From Chionis minor (Eukaryota; Chordata; Aves; Charadriiformes; Chionididae): a stretch of DNA of 64,000 nt. Below, one piece after another: positions 36,492-48,100 of the stretch (position 1 is its first letter; each line of letters opens with the position of its first letter). The notes under the pieces are model-generated. The model was not told the DNA's origin. It did not search any database and saw nothing but the letters and a program-made list of their open reading frames with translations. Made by a program: the position numbers and the translations under genes. The stretch spans positions 1-64,000 of the forward strand of contig VZSF01006866.1 of the NCBI GenBank assembly GCA_013398295.1, in the 5' to 3' direction.

Positions 36492-37854
36492 GAGAATATA
36501 CCCCAGTGATGCCTTGTTTCCATGCAAATTATGAATTTGAACCATAGATTTTTCCTGTTTACAGGCATGCATAAGAACAGTCAAAACCTCCAGAGAAAGT
36601 ATTCTTTTTCTTGGGACAACGTATTCACTAAACAACAACTTGTCCGTTTGAGTCTGAGGTCTGCAATTCCTGGCCGAATTGGTAAGTGACCTGTAACCAG
36701 GAGATTTACAAACTAACCATTTTCAGCAGTGCAACAGGATAAAAGACTAGGGAGGAGAAAATCACTTTTTAAAGCAGCTTAGTTTTTTCACAATCTAGGA
36801 AGCTTTCGCGTTTCAAACTAACTGGCACAAATTAATGCAATTCAAATTATTCAGTAGAAACACATATATTCACAGGAAGAACTGCTTTTAATTGTACAGC
36901 CACACAAAAGTGTGAATTTTCTCAGAGAAGTTCAGGGCCCCGGGCTCGGCTTCACACTTTTGTACCTGCCAGGACTGAAGTCAGAGGAGTTATTCTGACA
37001 GAGATGTGGAACTGAGCTCAAAGTCAGCAGGAATTCAGTCTGAGAGGAAACCACAAGAGGGGCTTTGAAAGTATGTGGCGTTTTTCAACAAAACATATAT
37101 TTCCGATTTTTTCCACTAATACAGATTTAACTAATCTTCTCATGTGGGTAAGTGTGTGACTGTCTCGGGATCTTCTTTTTGTTTTAAGTACATACTTGCT
37201 TCAGCTTTATTCTATGAGAGGCATTAGAATTACCTGGAGCCATGTCATGATGAAGAGCAACCTTTAAGAACCCTATTTATGAAGTTTGAACAGACGCTGA
37301 AATTATGTATATAGGCAGGTGATTTTTTTTTGATATAATCAGAAAAAAACCTGCTAGAGAAGTAAAATGCTTTTATTTAATTATTTCCTTTCATCATGAC
37401 TCAATGCCCAACAGGTTTAATCAACGTAATCTATTTTTATTCAAATATTGTACACCTTTTTAAGCACTGGCACGTTGTTAATCCACGTATTCATCTGAGG
37501 TGAGCTGTGCAGCTTTGATGGGGAGTGGAGGGGGAAAAATAATGGAAGTCAGCTTTTAAATTATCCTTCTGGAAGAAGTTTCTCCATATACCATTCACTG
37601 TTTTGAAAAAGAAGTTTTTTGCAGGCTTTTTTTCTGGAGGGAACTCCCTTGTCGGAGTCTACTTATTTCGTTAGTGGCAATTTGAGTTACTCTGTGCTAT
37701 TTTAATCCAGCAAAACGCGCCTTAATAATAATACCTCGGAGACAAAAGTAAAAAAAAAAAAAACCCAAAAAAAACCCAACCACACCACCACCAAACAACT
37801 GGGCAGAGGGGAGGAATCGGAAGGGATGGAATAGCGGCAGGAAAGGAGGGGTGC

Positions 37855-38130
37855 TGGGGACAGGCTCCCGGCCGGGAGGGCGCCGCGTTCCCGGGGGGAC
37901 AAACCTCCTTACCTGCACCGCGCCGCAGGACGGAGCGCGGCGGCCACCGCCGTGCAGCCTCGCAGCCGCCCCAGCACTGCCGGGAGGACGCGGGTTCGAG
38001 CCCGCCCACGGCCGGGGCGGGCGGCAGGGGGAGAAGCACCCCCCCGCGCTAGTGTTAGCTTAAGTCCCCGTAGGTGCCTCTTAGCAGCGTTGTCCCTTCG
38101 CTGCCACTCCTCCCTCGCGCGCTCTCACTT
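37855..38130 (-). promoter_or_regulatory. CpG island, likely GABRP promoter
   Basis: A stretch of about 275 bp with more than 30 CpG dinucleotides stands out sharply from the AT-rich surroundings, where CpG is rare. It contains GC-box sequences (GGGCGG and CCGCCC) on both strands and no TATA box near the presumed exon. The only strong splice signal in it is a minus-strand donor at 37912, so minus-strand transcription toward GABRP is the most economical reading. It could instead serve an unannotated RNA or a divergent transcript on the plus strand. Confidence 0.6.
37913..38040 (-). other. GABRP: Putative GABRP noncoding exon 1 (right boundary uncertain)
   Basis: The minus strand reads CGGCGCGGTGCAG then GTAAGG, a near-consensus donor whose last exon base is 37913. 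There is no ATG on the minus strand from 38060 to the donor. If spliced to 29045, the ATG at 29012 would therefore be the first ATG of the mRNA. The transcription start is not visible; the right boundary given is arbitrary within the CpG island. Confidence 0.45.
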
Positions 38131-38940
38131 ACACCCCTGTGCAGTTTCTAGTGGGTTTGGGCGGAATGGTGCTGGAGAGGGACATGGGGAAGGGATCCCT
38201 GGCAGATGGCAGCGCTTCCCACTGCAAATTTATTGCCCATAACAAAGCTTGCATAAAACTCCCTGCTTATTGCCTTGTTTTCCTTCTCGCCATCATCATG
38301 TCCCAGCTGCCTTGGGTAGAAACATCCGCCCTTGTTCTCTCTTTGATGTGGGAACGGCCTGGACACCTTCAGGTGACACCATTCGAGTCTTTCTAGGAGC
38401 GACCGGCAGAAAAACATTAGCTTTGCAGATGTTCCTTTCTTTGCTGACCTTTCACTTCAGGAGCTGTCTGCAGCTTGCAAATAGATGAAAGTACCGCTTT
38501 CTCTAGGGAAGCACCATTCCACGTGACACAAGACGAATGAAGTCACTTAGGGAATGCTATTCCCAAGCCAGGCTGTGTTAGGGGAAGCAAATTCTGACAG
38601 AGTTTAAAACCTGCTGTCAGAAATCATTGCCTGTAGCTAGGATATGAGGAAAAGGAAAAACCATCCTTCCTGACAGGGTCACTGTCACTAGTACTAAAAT
38701 ATGGTATTGCTGGTCCAAGCTGTGCAGGAGGAGAAAGAAGATGATTTTGATGACTTCAGTTTCAACTGTTAGTGCTGCTTTTTAGGATGAAGGAGTTGAC
38801 AACTGTTGAGGAAGGCAAAGGCTGAGAGGTACCAACCCTGCATCTTCTAGGAGTAAGGACCCTGAGATTTTGCTTCCTAGCACGTGCTAGTCTCCATTCA
38901 TGTCAGAAGTAAGCATGTGTTGTTTGCTGTTTCACAAAAA
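38131..38940. other. Intergenic sequence beyond the CpG island
   Basis: Moderate GC shading off from the CpG island. Chance frames on both strands carry no recognisable domain. Confidence 0.6.
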
Positions 38941-39225
38941 CATAGAATTGTTTCAGTTGGCAGGGACCTTTAAAGGTCATCTAGCCCAACCCCCCTGCAA
39001 TGAGCAGGAACATCTTCAACTAGATCAGGCTGCTCAGAGCCCCATCCAGCCTGACCTTGAATATTTCCAGGGATGCGGTATCTAACACCTCTCTGGGCAA
39101 CCCGTTCCAGTGCTTCACCACCCTCATTGTAAAATATTTTGTCCTTATATCTAATCTAAATCTACCCTCTTTTAGTTTATAACCATTACCTCTTGTGCTT
39201 TTGTCTTTAAACTTTATCTTTAAAT
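38941..39225 (-). mobile_element. CR1 LINE 3' fragment, minus strand
   Basis: The plus strand begins CATAGAATTGTTTCAGTTGG and continues GGTCATCTAGCCCAACCC and GGGCAACCCGTTCCAGTGC, the reverse complement of a CR1 3' end. On the minus strand the frame reads [15 protein letters not shown] and [19 protein letters not shown], typical of the C-terminus of the CR1 polymerase. The element is 5'-truncated, as nearly all CR1 copies are. It sits just beyond the CpG island. Confidence 0.93.
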
Positions 39226-42200
39226 TAGTTCCTGACATGTTGTAAGAGGCTGCTTTGACACCATGTGCCTGCTGTGACTCTGCTGGAAGCTCCCCCCAAG
39301 CTACAGAACGTGGGAAGGTCTGAAGCCCAAAATAGGTGAGGAAAAACACATCTCTCCATGACAAAAGATGGAGCATGTTTCCTTGCTGTCATGTGCCTTC
39401 CTGCCACTGTTATTGCCTAAAGCTCTTATTTGTTACTGCATCTGTGGGCAGGAGAAATCAGAGAAATGTAAAATCCCATATTCCCTGCAAATGCTGAATG
39501 TTGATCTAATTAGAAGTCAAGGATACGTGCTGAGTGTGCCTGCTCTGGGGTACCTCTCCCCCATATCTCATTTGAACAGTCTGGCTAACTCTGTAACGCG
39601 TATAGTGTTTATCTTTCATTCATCAGTCAAGCAGAAAGAAGCTTAAAACCCAGTGGAAAAAAATCTCTGATTGTTTCTATTGCAGAACAGCTGCAAGTGG
39701 GAGAATCAGCAAGTTTGGTCTCATGTGGCATTTCATAGCATTAGAACCGAGAAAACAGCTTTAGAGACAATTTTATTATCAACTGGCATAGAAACAATGC
39801 TGATGTTTATTTATTATTCCAAATAGTACTCCACACACAGGTTATACCTAATGGACAGTATCAGAAATCCTTAAATTTCTAGGGAACTCTTTCTACCTAC
39901 TTCTTAAAACCCATTTTGAGTTCCCACTAATTGCAAGTCGTAATTTAAATGGAATGAAAATATTCTGTCTGAAAACTCAAAGCATCAATGTGCTGTTGCC
40001 TCTTTCAGTTCACAGTGCTCACAAGGAGAGCTCTGAAAAAATAATACCTTAAGAAAACAGGAATTCAGCACCTGTCTGGATTTCAAGGCTTTAAGACAGC
40101 TGAGATCCATTGGAAAATCTTGGGCAGTGCACATCTTTCTCTCCATACAGGAGCAGTGCTGCTCACTGGGGCTTGGATCACCTGAAACAGCACCTGGGCT
40201 GTGGGCAGTGTCTACTGTAGACAAGCAAGTAAATAACCGGGCTAAAAATTAATTACCATGGCCTGAAATATTAAGGCTGCCAGCAAATCCTGCTAATATA
40301 AAACTAAAGCTTACGCTGGTTTCTTCTTCTAAAGCTTATACTGGTCCTTCAGCATGCCTATGGTTCTCATTTTATTTATTTTCTGCAGGGGCATCTGTGG
40401 CTAAAATTCGACACACTCCCTAAGGGCTGCAGTAGTTTCTCAGCGACTGGCGACTGTGGGTCTGTGCAGACCTGTCCCCCCGAGAGCCAGCCCCTGCCAA
40501 GCCCGTGCCCCTCTGTGCAGCAGTGGGAGCTCTGAGGCACGGAACCCACCACCTGGCTCAAGCTAGTCCCAGAAGGGGATGGCTCAATTATTAACCCAAA
40601 GCTCAAGTTTTTGAATAGAGCCATTCATTGACTGGGAAAAATCAGCTGACTCCATCCTCAGGCTGGTAAAGAGTAATGAAATCGTTTCAGAGCGCAACTT
40701 GCAGAAAAGGCTCCTTGGACACACAAAATCTGGATACTAGCAGTAAGAAACCATTTAATTCCTCTGTGCATTTAGCCCTGTGCATCTGCATTGGAGTCCA
40801 TGTTGGGTAAATTGGGTTTACATAGGTTTTCCTTAGAGTGCGTAACCTCTAAGGGTGGTTGTAACACCCGCAGCACTGATTAAACAGCTCTGTAATGACT
40901 TTCAATAGCTGTAATGCCAAGAATAATAGAAAACATAGTGAACTTCTGGTATCCCAGGGAATTCCTGTAGATATGTTAAATTCTGATCAGCAGGCTGGCT
41001 GTGAGATTTTAGGGGCCTGAATTGCTTGCCCAATAACACATAACCCTTATAAATAAGCCAATATTAGCATTATCACTTAAGTATCATATTGTCAATGTGG
41101 TATATCATGAACTAAAATGTCCCCATTTTAATTTGATTACATTGACATTTAGAGGACGTTATTTTAGACATATTAATGTAAGGGCAAATGCTTGGAATAC
41201 TGACCAAACAAGTTCTGAATAAATGCAGTATTGAGTGAGGACCTGAAAATGAGATCAATTAATGTAATTTTGTATCTAAGCTAAATGGAAAGCAATCTGT
41301 TCTATAGATTTTATTTAAATCTTACCATTTTAATGAACTAATGGGTAATATGAATGTTAAGGACTTTCAAAATCTGCTAATTGGAGAGTATCAATTTGAA
41401 ATTACTATAAAAACTTTTATTTCATTATTCAGTATCCTAGTGAATGTAATGGAAAGGATGAAAATAGCATCATAAAATGTGCTCCCTCTTTAGAATTCTT
41501 CAGGAAAAAATTTTTCTGATTTACTATAAATTGTGTGGGAAGTAGAGGATGAGTCAATTACTGTTTTAATACCTGGTAAAGTCTACTCTCAAATAGGAAT
41601 GCTTGTCCATGGAAGTCTATATTCTTATACCCAATACAGACTGCATGAATAGTTGCGTTTAAAATTATTGTAATACTCAGTGACCTGAGGGTTATATACT
41701 TTGCAACCATTTTGGATTATCTGAGCAGAAAATATTGAAAATACAAAATGGCCTAAATTTAAGAGTTCACATCTTCCCTTTTTGTATCTTGCTGCCCAGT
41801 TGCACAATGAATTCTTTGAACATTACCTATCGCAAGAGTCGCACTTATATGAAACACAATAATTTTTTTATTAAGTATGTCTTCATTTTGTTTTAGACCC
41901 ATCCTGGGTTGAAATTTTTCTCCTCTTGATAAGCCTTTACTTGTCAAGTGAACTTCTTATTTCACTACTTGCTGGTTTTTTCACTGAGGGTTAATGGGTT
42001 ATTTTAATGTTCAGCTGACCTCTCGTAGGATTACTCATACGCCGAAATCAAAGCATGTTTTTCCTGAGACCGGAGCCTCCTACCCCACTGCTCAGTCTGG
42101 AGCGCTGCGGCTCTGTCACCTTGAGAGATGCCGCTATAGGCAGCCAGGATGCATCGTGCACCTGAACATTTTTGGCTCAGGTCACAGCTTTCTGGCTCAA

Positions 42201-44652
42201 ACCAGGACACCGACCTTTACTCTTCCCATGCAGTGGCAAAGCACTCCAGGCTGAAACCCTCCCAGGAGCGCGGCACCCTCCTCTGAAACCACAGTTTCTT
42301 TAAAGTTTGTTTTGAGAAGCACATATTTTTGGCTGTATCACTTGTCAGTTGATTCACAACAGCGAGGCTGCATTTGTCATAGCTTTGTTAGCTCTTGCTA
42401 CACTATTGAATATGTCCAGGTGCTGGCTTTAATGAAGTACTTATGTTTCCATTATGCCCAGAATAATGTCAATACTCAAGAATTAGATTAAATGAATGAG
42501 AAAGCTGAGATGAAGACAGTGGATTTGATTAACTCGGGTAATTGATTTTCTTTGCATGATGCTGTCAATGCCTGAAAGGCCAGGTGGATTAACTGATTCT
42601 GTCAAGAACAGGCAGGCTTCTGCTAGTCCTGCATCATATACAATTTTCCATTTTATTATCAGTAGGACAGTGGAAATGTGTAAGCCTCTGGCCAGGATGC
42701 CTCCTGCTGTTTTGAAAGACTTAGTTTGATACAGGCTTTTTTTTACTGGCCTGGATTGCTCACTTTTCATCATGAGCAGAACGTACCTGTTCAGCTATCA
42801 ATAACAAAAAGCCTCCAGCAAGTGTGCTACCGAGACAACACGAAGCAGTTTTGACAAGCCCCGTTACCACAGGGAGCTCTACAGACATGAATGATGCACA
42901 TCGTGAGCTCCCTGGCCTGGCTATTACACGGGATGTGATAAATACACTGGGGTGTAGGTAGCAAGTCCCAATTGTAAGCAGGACCAGGAGGAGCTGCGCG
43001 GCAGCCGGCTCACTCTAACTGCCCAGCCAGACAAATTTGCTGAGTTGCTGTTGTATAGTCTTAGTGGTAAAGCTGAATTGCTGGGAGAAGGTTGACTTGT
43101 CAACCTTGTCCAAGCTGGAGTGGTTACTGGACTGTTCCTAAGCTTCCTCACGAAAGGAGTGGTGGTTAGAAAAGGGCCGGTTTCTCCTGCCCATGCTCAG
43201 TCTACCTACAGATGCCACCAATGTCCATGAATGTAATAATCATCTTTTTATCGCCAACTCTGCGTGAGATACACTAAAAGCTAAAAAAGAATTAATACAT
43301 CAAAGTTTCATTTCTTAAGACCTGCTAGGGGATCTAAAAGGACTGGTGACATAACACTGAAATTCTACTTTCACCAAAGAGATTTTTTCCAGCCCAAATG
43401 GGATTGCACTGTGCTGTGAGGACGTACCATGGGCCTTAATCTGTTTATGGTTTAGTTTCTTCCACTATGTCAACGACATTAGAGAGCCAAAGTTTAGGGA
43501 GACCTTGAAAAAAAAATTCTTTTGCTTGTAAAAGGAAATAACTTATTTTGCTTCTTCCTTTATTTCTAGCACAGTGTACTTTACACAAAAGAGTTCCTAC
43601 TATTAACATAGTCTTAAGAGTTTTAAAAACATGCTGAGGAAACTATTAAGACAAATTTTGTTTCTATAATTGGCTGTGCACTAGCCCATAATCCAGGACC
43701 TACTTATGTTGTTAAATGTAGACTTCAATATGCTATTTATTAAGGCTTAGTAGCTACACATATACACAATAAGGATTCACCAAGTATTTCTTTTCAAAAT
43801 TAGTTATGAACGTGGAGAAAGTGTTTCTAACAGGCACTCGTCAGGCTTTCACTTACTGTAAAATTGTGCAAAGAGAATAACAGTAAGGCATAATAGCATT
43901 TTAAATGTCACGTGAATCATGATCTCTTAAATTTATCAAATTAAAATGTAATGTTCACTTTTGTCTGTCTTATGAATATACTGTGTATGAATCCCCATGA
44001 TGTAGAAATATTAACCCCTAAGGAGTATTGACCAATAGCTGGTGAAGTTAAACTTTCCACAAGTTCATTCTAAGTAGGAGATGACAACATTCTTTTTTTG
44101 GTTGGGAATACCTCTTTGTAAGACTGTCAGATTTAGAGCAAAATTTCCTGAAAAAAGAATTTTTACTTTGAGTAATTCTGCACTCAAAATAAACTATCAG
44201 GCTTCTTCTGTCAGTTTTGCTAGGGGAAAACTGGAAGCGTCCAGGCAAAGGTACTGACAGGTATTTTTCACTAGCCATCTCAGTAGTCCCTTGGAGGACA
44301 CAAGCAATCCATTCAGCGTTAACGGGCTGCTATAGTCTGCTGTAAGCAGGGTGATGTATTCCAGGCAGGGTTAGAGGAACACAATGGTGGAAAAATCTCA
44401 GATGAGACCTGTCTTCACAAGACAAAGCATCATAAGACTTTCTTCATTTCTACCACTGGTACACGTTTAATTCCCTGCATTTCTGGAGGTACATAGATTG
44501 ATAGCTTCAGATCCCCACATAGAAATGGGTATTCTGGTGTTCTGGCCTTCCTCAGGCTGACACACTTGTATAACAGGTGGAGATCACCTGCTTCAGTGCC
44601 TGTGACTTTGAACTTGCAGGGGGGCTAGTTGTCAAGAGAATGGAATAAATAC
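39226..44652. other. Intergenic sequence, no gene recognised
   Basis: Single-copy looking DNA between two CR1 copies. The stretch at about 40.9-41.5 kb is AT-rich and almost free of CpG. Patches near 40.4-40.6 and 42.05-42.3 kb are more GC-rich. No exon with a family motif was seen. Confidence 0.6.
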
Positions 44653-45132
44653 AGAATCATAGAACCACAGAATCGTTTAGGTTGGAAAAGACCTTTGAGA
44701 TCATCAAGTCCAACTGTTAACCTAGAACTGCTAAGTCCACCACTTAACCATGTTCTTAAGCACCAGAAGTACAGGTCTTTTAAATACCTCCAGGGATGGT
44801 GACTTGACCACTTCCCTGGGCAGCCTGTTCCAAAGCTTGACAACCTTTTTGGTGAAGAAACTTCTAATATCCAATCTAAACCTCCCCTGGCATGACTTGA
44901 GACTGTTTCTGCTCATCCTATCGCTTCTTACTTGGGAGAAGAGACCAACCCCCACCACTCTATAACCTCTTTTCAGGTAGTTGTGGAGTGATAAGGTCTC
45001 CCCTCAGCCTCCAGGCTAAACAACCTGGGTTCCCTCAGCCGCTACTCATAAGACTTGTGCTTTAGACCCCTCACCAGCTTGATTGCCCATCTTTGGGCAC
45101 ACTCCAGCACCTCAATGTCTCTCTGGTGTATC
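44653..45132 (-). mobile_element. CR1 LINE 3' fragment, minus strand (young avian type)
   Basis: The plus strand begins AGAATCATAGAACCACAG, the typical 3' end of avian CR1 in reverse complement, then AGACCTTTGAGATCATCAAG. The minus-strand frame reads [20 protein letters not shown] and LWNRLPREVVKSPSLEVF. The terminus TGAGTAGCGGCTGAGGGAAC and the 'ttgaggtgctggagtgtgcc' region (minus strand, near 45100) mark its 5'-truncated side. This fragment is the best indicator that the genome is a bird. Confidence 0.95.
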
Positions 45133-48100
45133 AGACTAGATTTCAAGTCCTAAGCTTAAATATCCATGTTCTAAAAACTTCACAGGAGGCTGACAGATTA
45201 TAGCTTAACGTATCTGAACTTTGGGTCACGAAAGCGGATTTCCTCATGTTGCTATTTGAGTCAGGAGAAAACTTTAATCCTGGTAATAACGGACCTTACT
45301 TTCACAGAAAAAACTGCTATCTATGTTACTCTTGGGGCTAAAGAGTTCTAAATTGCAAGAAGACCATGTGAGAAGTGTGCAATTATGCTCAAATCATTTT
45401 TCATTTTCCTCAGGAGCACATTGCTTTAATTCAAAAGATATAACATCTGTCTGATCTATGAAACTAGAAGAAAAAATAATTCCGGGAACAGAAAATGCTG
45501 AAGGCAGTTTAAAGAGTTATAGATATACATGACATAGAAAAATCTCCTGGTGAAAGTTAATGCAAGTCAACATCTACAGTGCTCTTAAATGCCACATTGA
45601 TTCAAAAGCACACAGTAATTGATGGAATGGGAATCAATTATCTTCAATGTCTCTTTTAATGAACTCAGCAAAGAATTCAGTTCAAGTCCAGTAAACGAAC
45701 AGTCCTTGGGATGTGAAGTGCTGAGGCTCAGAGCCTCAAAATAGCACTGTTTTTTGAAAGTTTGTGTGGTTTTAGTGTATTGCAAACACTAATCATTTTT
45801 TAGCCTAGTTTTTATTATTATGGGCTTTTTTGTTCCATAGTACTGTTTCTGTACTGCATTTTCCTTCTCTTCTGCTCTTTAAGTGCATTATATTGAAGGC
45901 TTGGAAATTAGATAAGAAACTATGCTTCAATACCTCAAATTATGCAATTGTTAGTACATTCTTCTATGATAAAGCACAGCTGTATACAGTCGATTTTACA
46001 ATCAAATTCCCAGGCCATAGGAATACTATGGCTCTACATTGAAGGGGGATCCTGGAAAACCAACATATTTGGGCCAAATGTTCTGTCCTTGGGTGGGAGC
46101 TGACAGTAAACAGGAAAATAGGAGTTGTCTGTAATATGTAACATCTGAGGAGCAAGATTATAAAAGCCCAGCTTTTGTATTTAGCCCCATGGCTGTAATC
46201 TGTGGTGTCTTTAAAAGGTGCCTGTGCTGATGCTTTTTCCTACGACTTCCTATCACCAACTCCCTCCTGGAGCTTGGGCTCTATAAGGGCCAGATAAGGC
46301 TGAGTTCAGGATTCTGCCTTTCTTCTGAGAAGGTAGATCTGATCTACACTAAAAAATCTGATCTTCTTTCCATGTTTATTTGCATGAAACTTTGGATAAT
46401 TCAATATATTTGAGACTAATTATCTATCAAACCTGAGACAAATTAATAAATGCATTCAAAAGTAACTACTTCAGAACTCACAGGCTAATGTACCAGCATA
46501 TATGTGTGTCTATACCATAGACTTTATTTCCCTAAGCAACTAGATTGAAAAAGAACTCAGAGCTGCAGAATTAGTGACGTTTAACAGCGAAATAAAACAG
46601 TTAAGGTTTTGTCAGCTCTGTAACAACAGCATGATTACACAATGTCTAGTCTCTTGACAATGCAGAATTAAGTGTAATAACTTTAATAGCTGATGTGCTG
46701 ACATTTGAAGAATTTGAAGAAGCAGCATTAGGTTCACCTCTGAAGTAAAAGAGAACTTTTCAGGAATTTATTAAAAATTAAAACACATCAAATAAAATAG
46801 AAATTTAAAAGTTAGTACACTTTGTACAGCAAAAATTTGAAATAAGGGTAACTTTCTGAGTTTTAATTAATCAGCTCTGCACTAGATGGTCTTCCATAGT
46901 TTAGTTTTAATCATACTGAAATATATAACAACTAAAAATAGTTTGGGTAGCTACAGGCCTAGAAACTTGAAATTTTGCCTCCTGGAGGTAAAACAGAATA
47001 CGCAACAGTGTCTGCTTTCTCTGAATAAAACTTACTCAAATGAGTAAATCTACTGCCATCATGTAAAATAGTAAATTTTAAGTAAACACCATTATATTAA
47101 TATCTTTTAAGCTTACAGCATAATACAAACATGAGATTTGAGGAGTTTGGCCCAAGCTGTGATTCTAGTTTACCAATTCTGCCCACTTTCTTATGAGCTA
47201 TTGTTTTCCCGATCAGTTTGTGAGACAGAAATATGAAAAGAAAATGAAAATTTGGGTTCAGAGAAAAAAAAAAAAAGTGATGTCACACCCTTATTCATAG
47301 ATGACACACTTTGACACTGCTACGTATCTGCCCATGTCTGAGTGAAGAGTCTCTGATGTTCATTACAGAGCAAAGCAGATGTAAGCGTGGACAGGAAATC
47401 AAGTCTGTACAGGCACTATTTAGCGCCTTAACATTTAATAATTGATTGGAGAAATATACCGACTACAGGAAGGAAAAAGGATCTGGGCTTGAACCAAGTG
47501 AAAGCTAGTTCTTAATGCTTCTGAAATTGCAGGTTTTGTACTTCTTTACAGTTGTTGGCAGGTCTTAAGTGAATGAGAAGTCTCAGCTGATTCCAAGGTG
47601 AATACTTTAATTAAAACATGTTCTCTAGTGCTATGCTGAACCAACTGAATAGCTATCTTAAAAATAACATTATTTGAAGTGTTTAAAGCACAGACTACAC
47701 TGATTTCTAAAGCGTACGTTATGTCAGCAAAACATCTAGTGGAATATTTTAATATTAAATATATACTATATGATACTGGTTTTCCTGGATGTATGTGTTT
47801 CCTTATGTTTATACACTGGAAAAAGAAGAATCGGCCAGTTCTGACTTGTTGCCAGTCGCTGTCTGTCTATGAAAAAGACTGTTTGTTAGTAATTAAGACA
47901 GACTACTTACCACTGTAGTTGCTCATCAGTACCTATTGTATCCCCATATTCAAGAGGAGCCTGAGCAGAGCCCAGCAAATTTTACTGGCGCAGGTACCTG
48001 GTCTTTTTAGTTCCTGAAAGTGCAATGTTGCTTACGGTAGTGACACACACAGCGGATGGGAGACGGGTTTATTCCTCACTGAAAGTAAACTCGGGATCAT

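Noticed and set aside
37990..38005. tRNA-like T-arm (GCGGGTTCGAGCCCGC)
   Set aside because: The stem and TTCGA loop look like a tRNA T-arm, but the loop is one base short. No acceptor stem, D-arm or anticodon arm can be placed around it; it is a chance palindrome in a CpG island.
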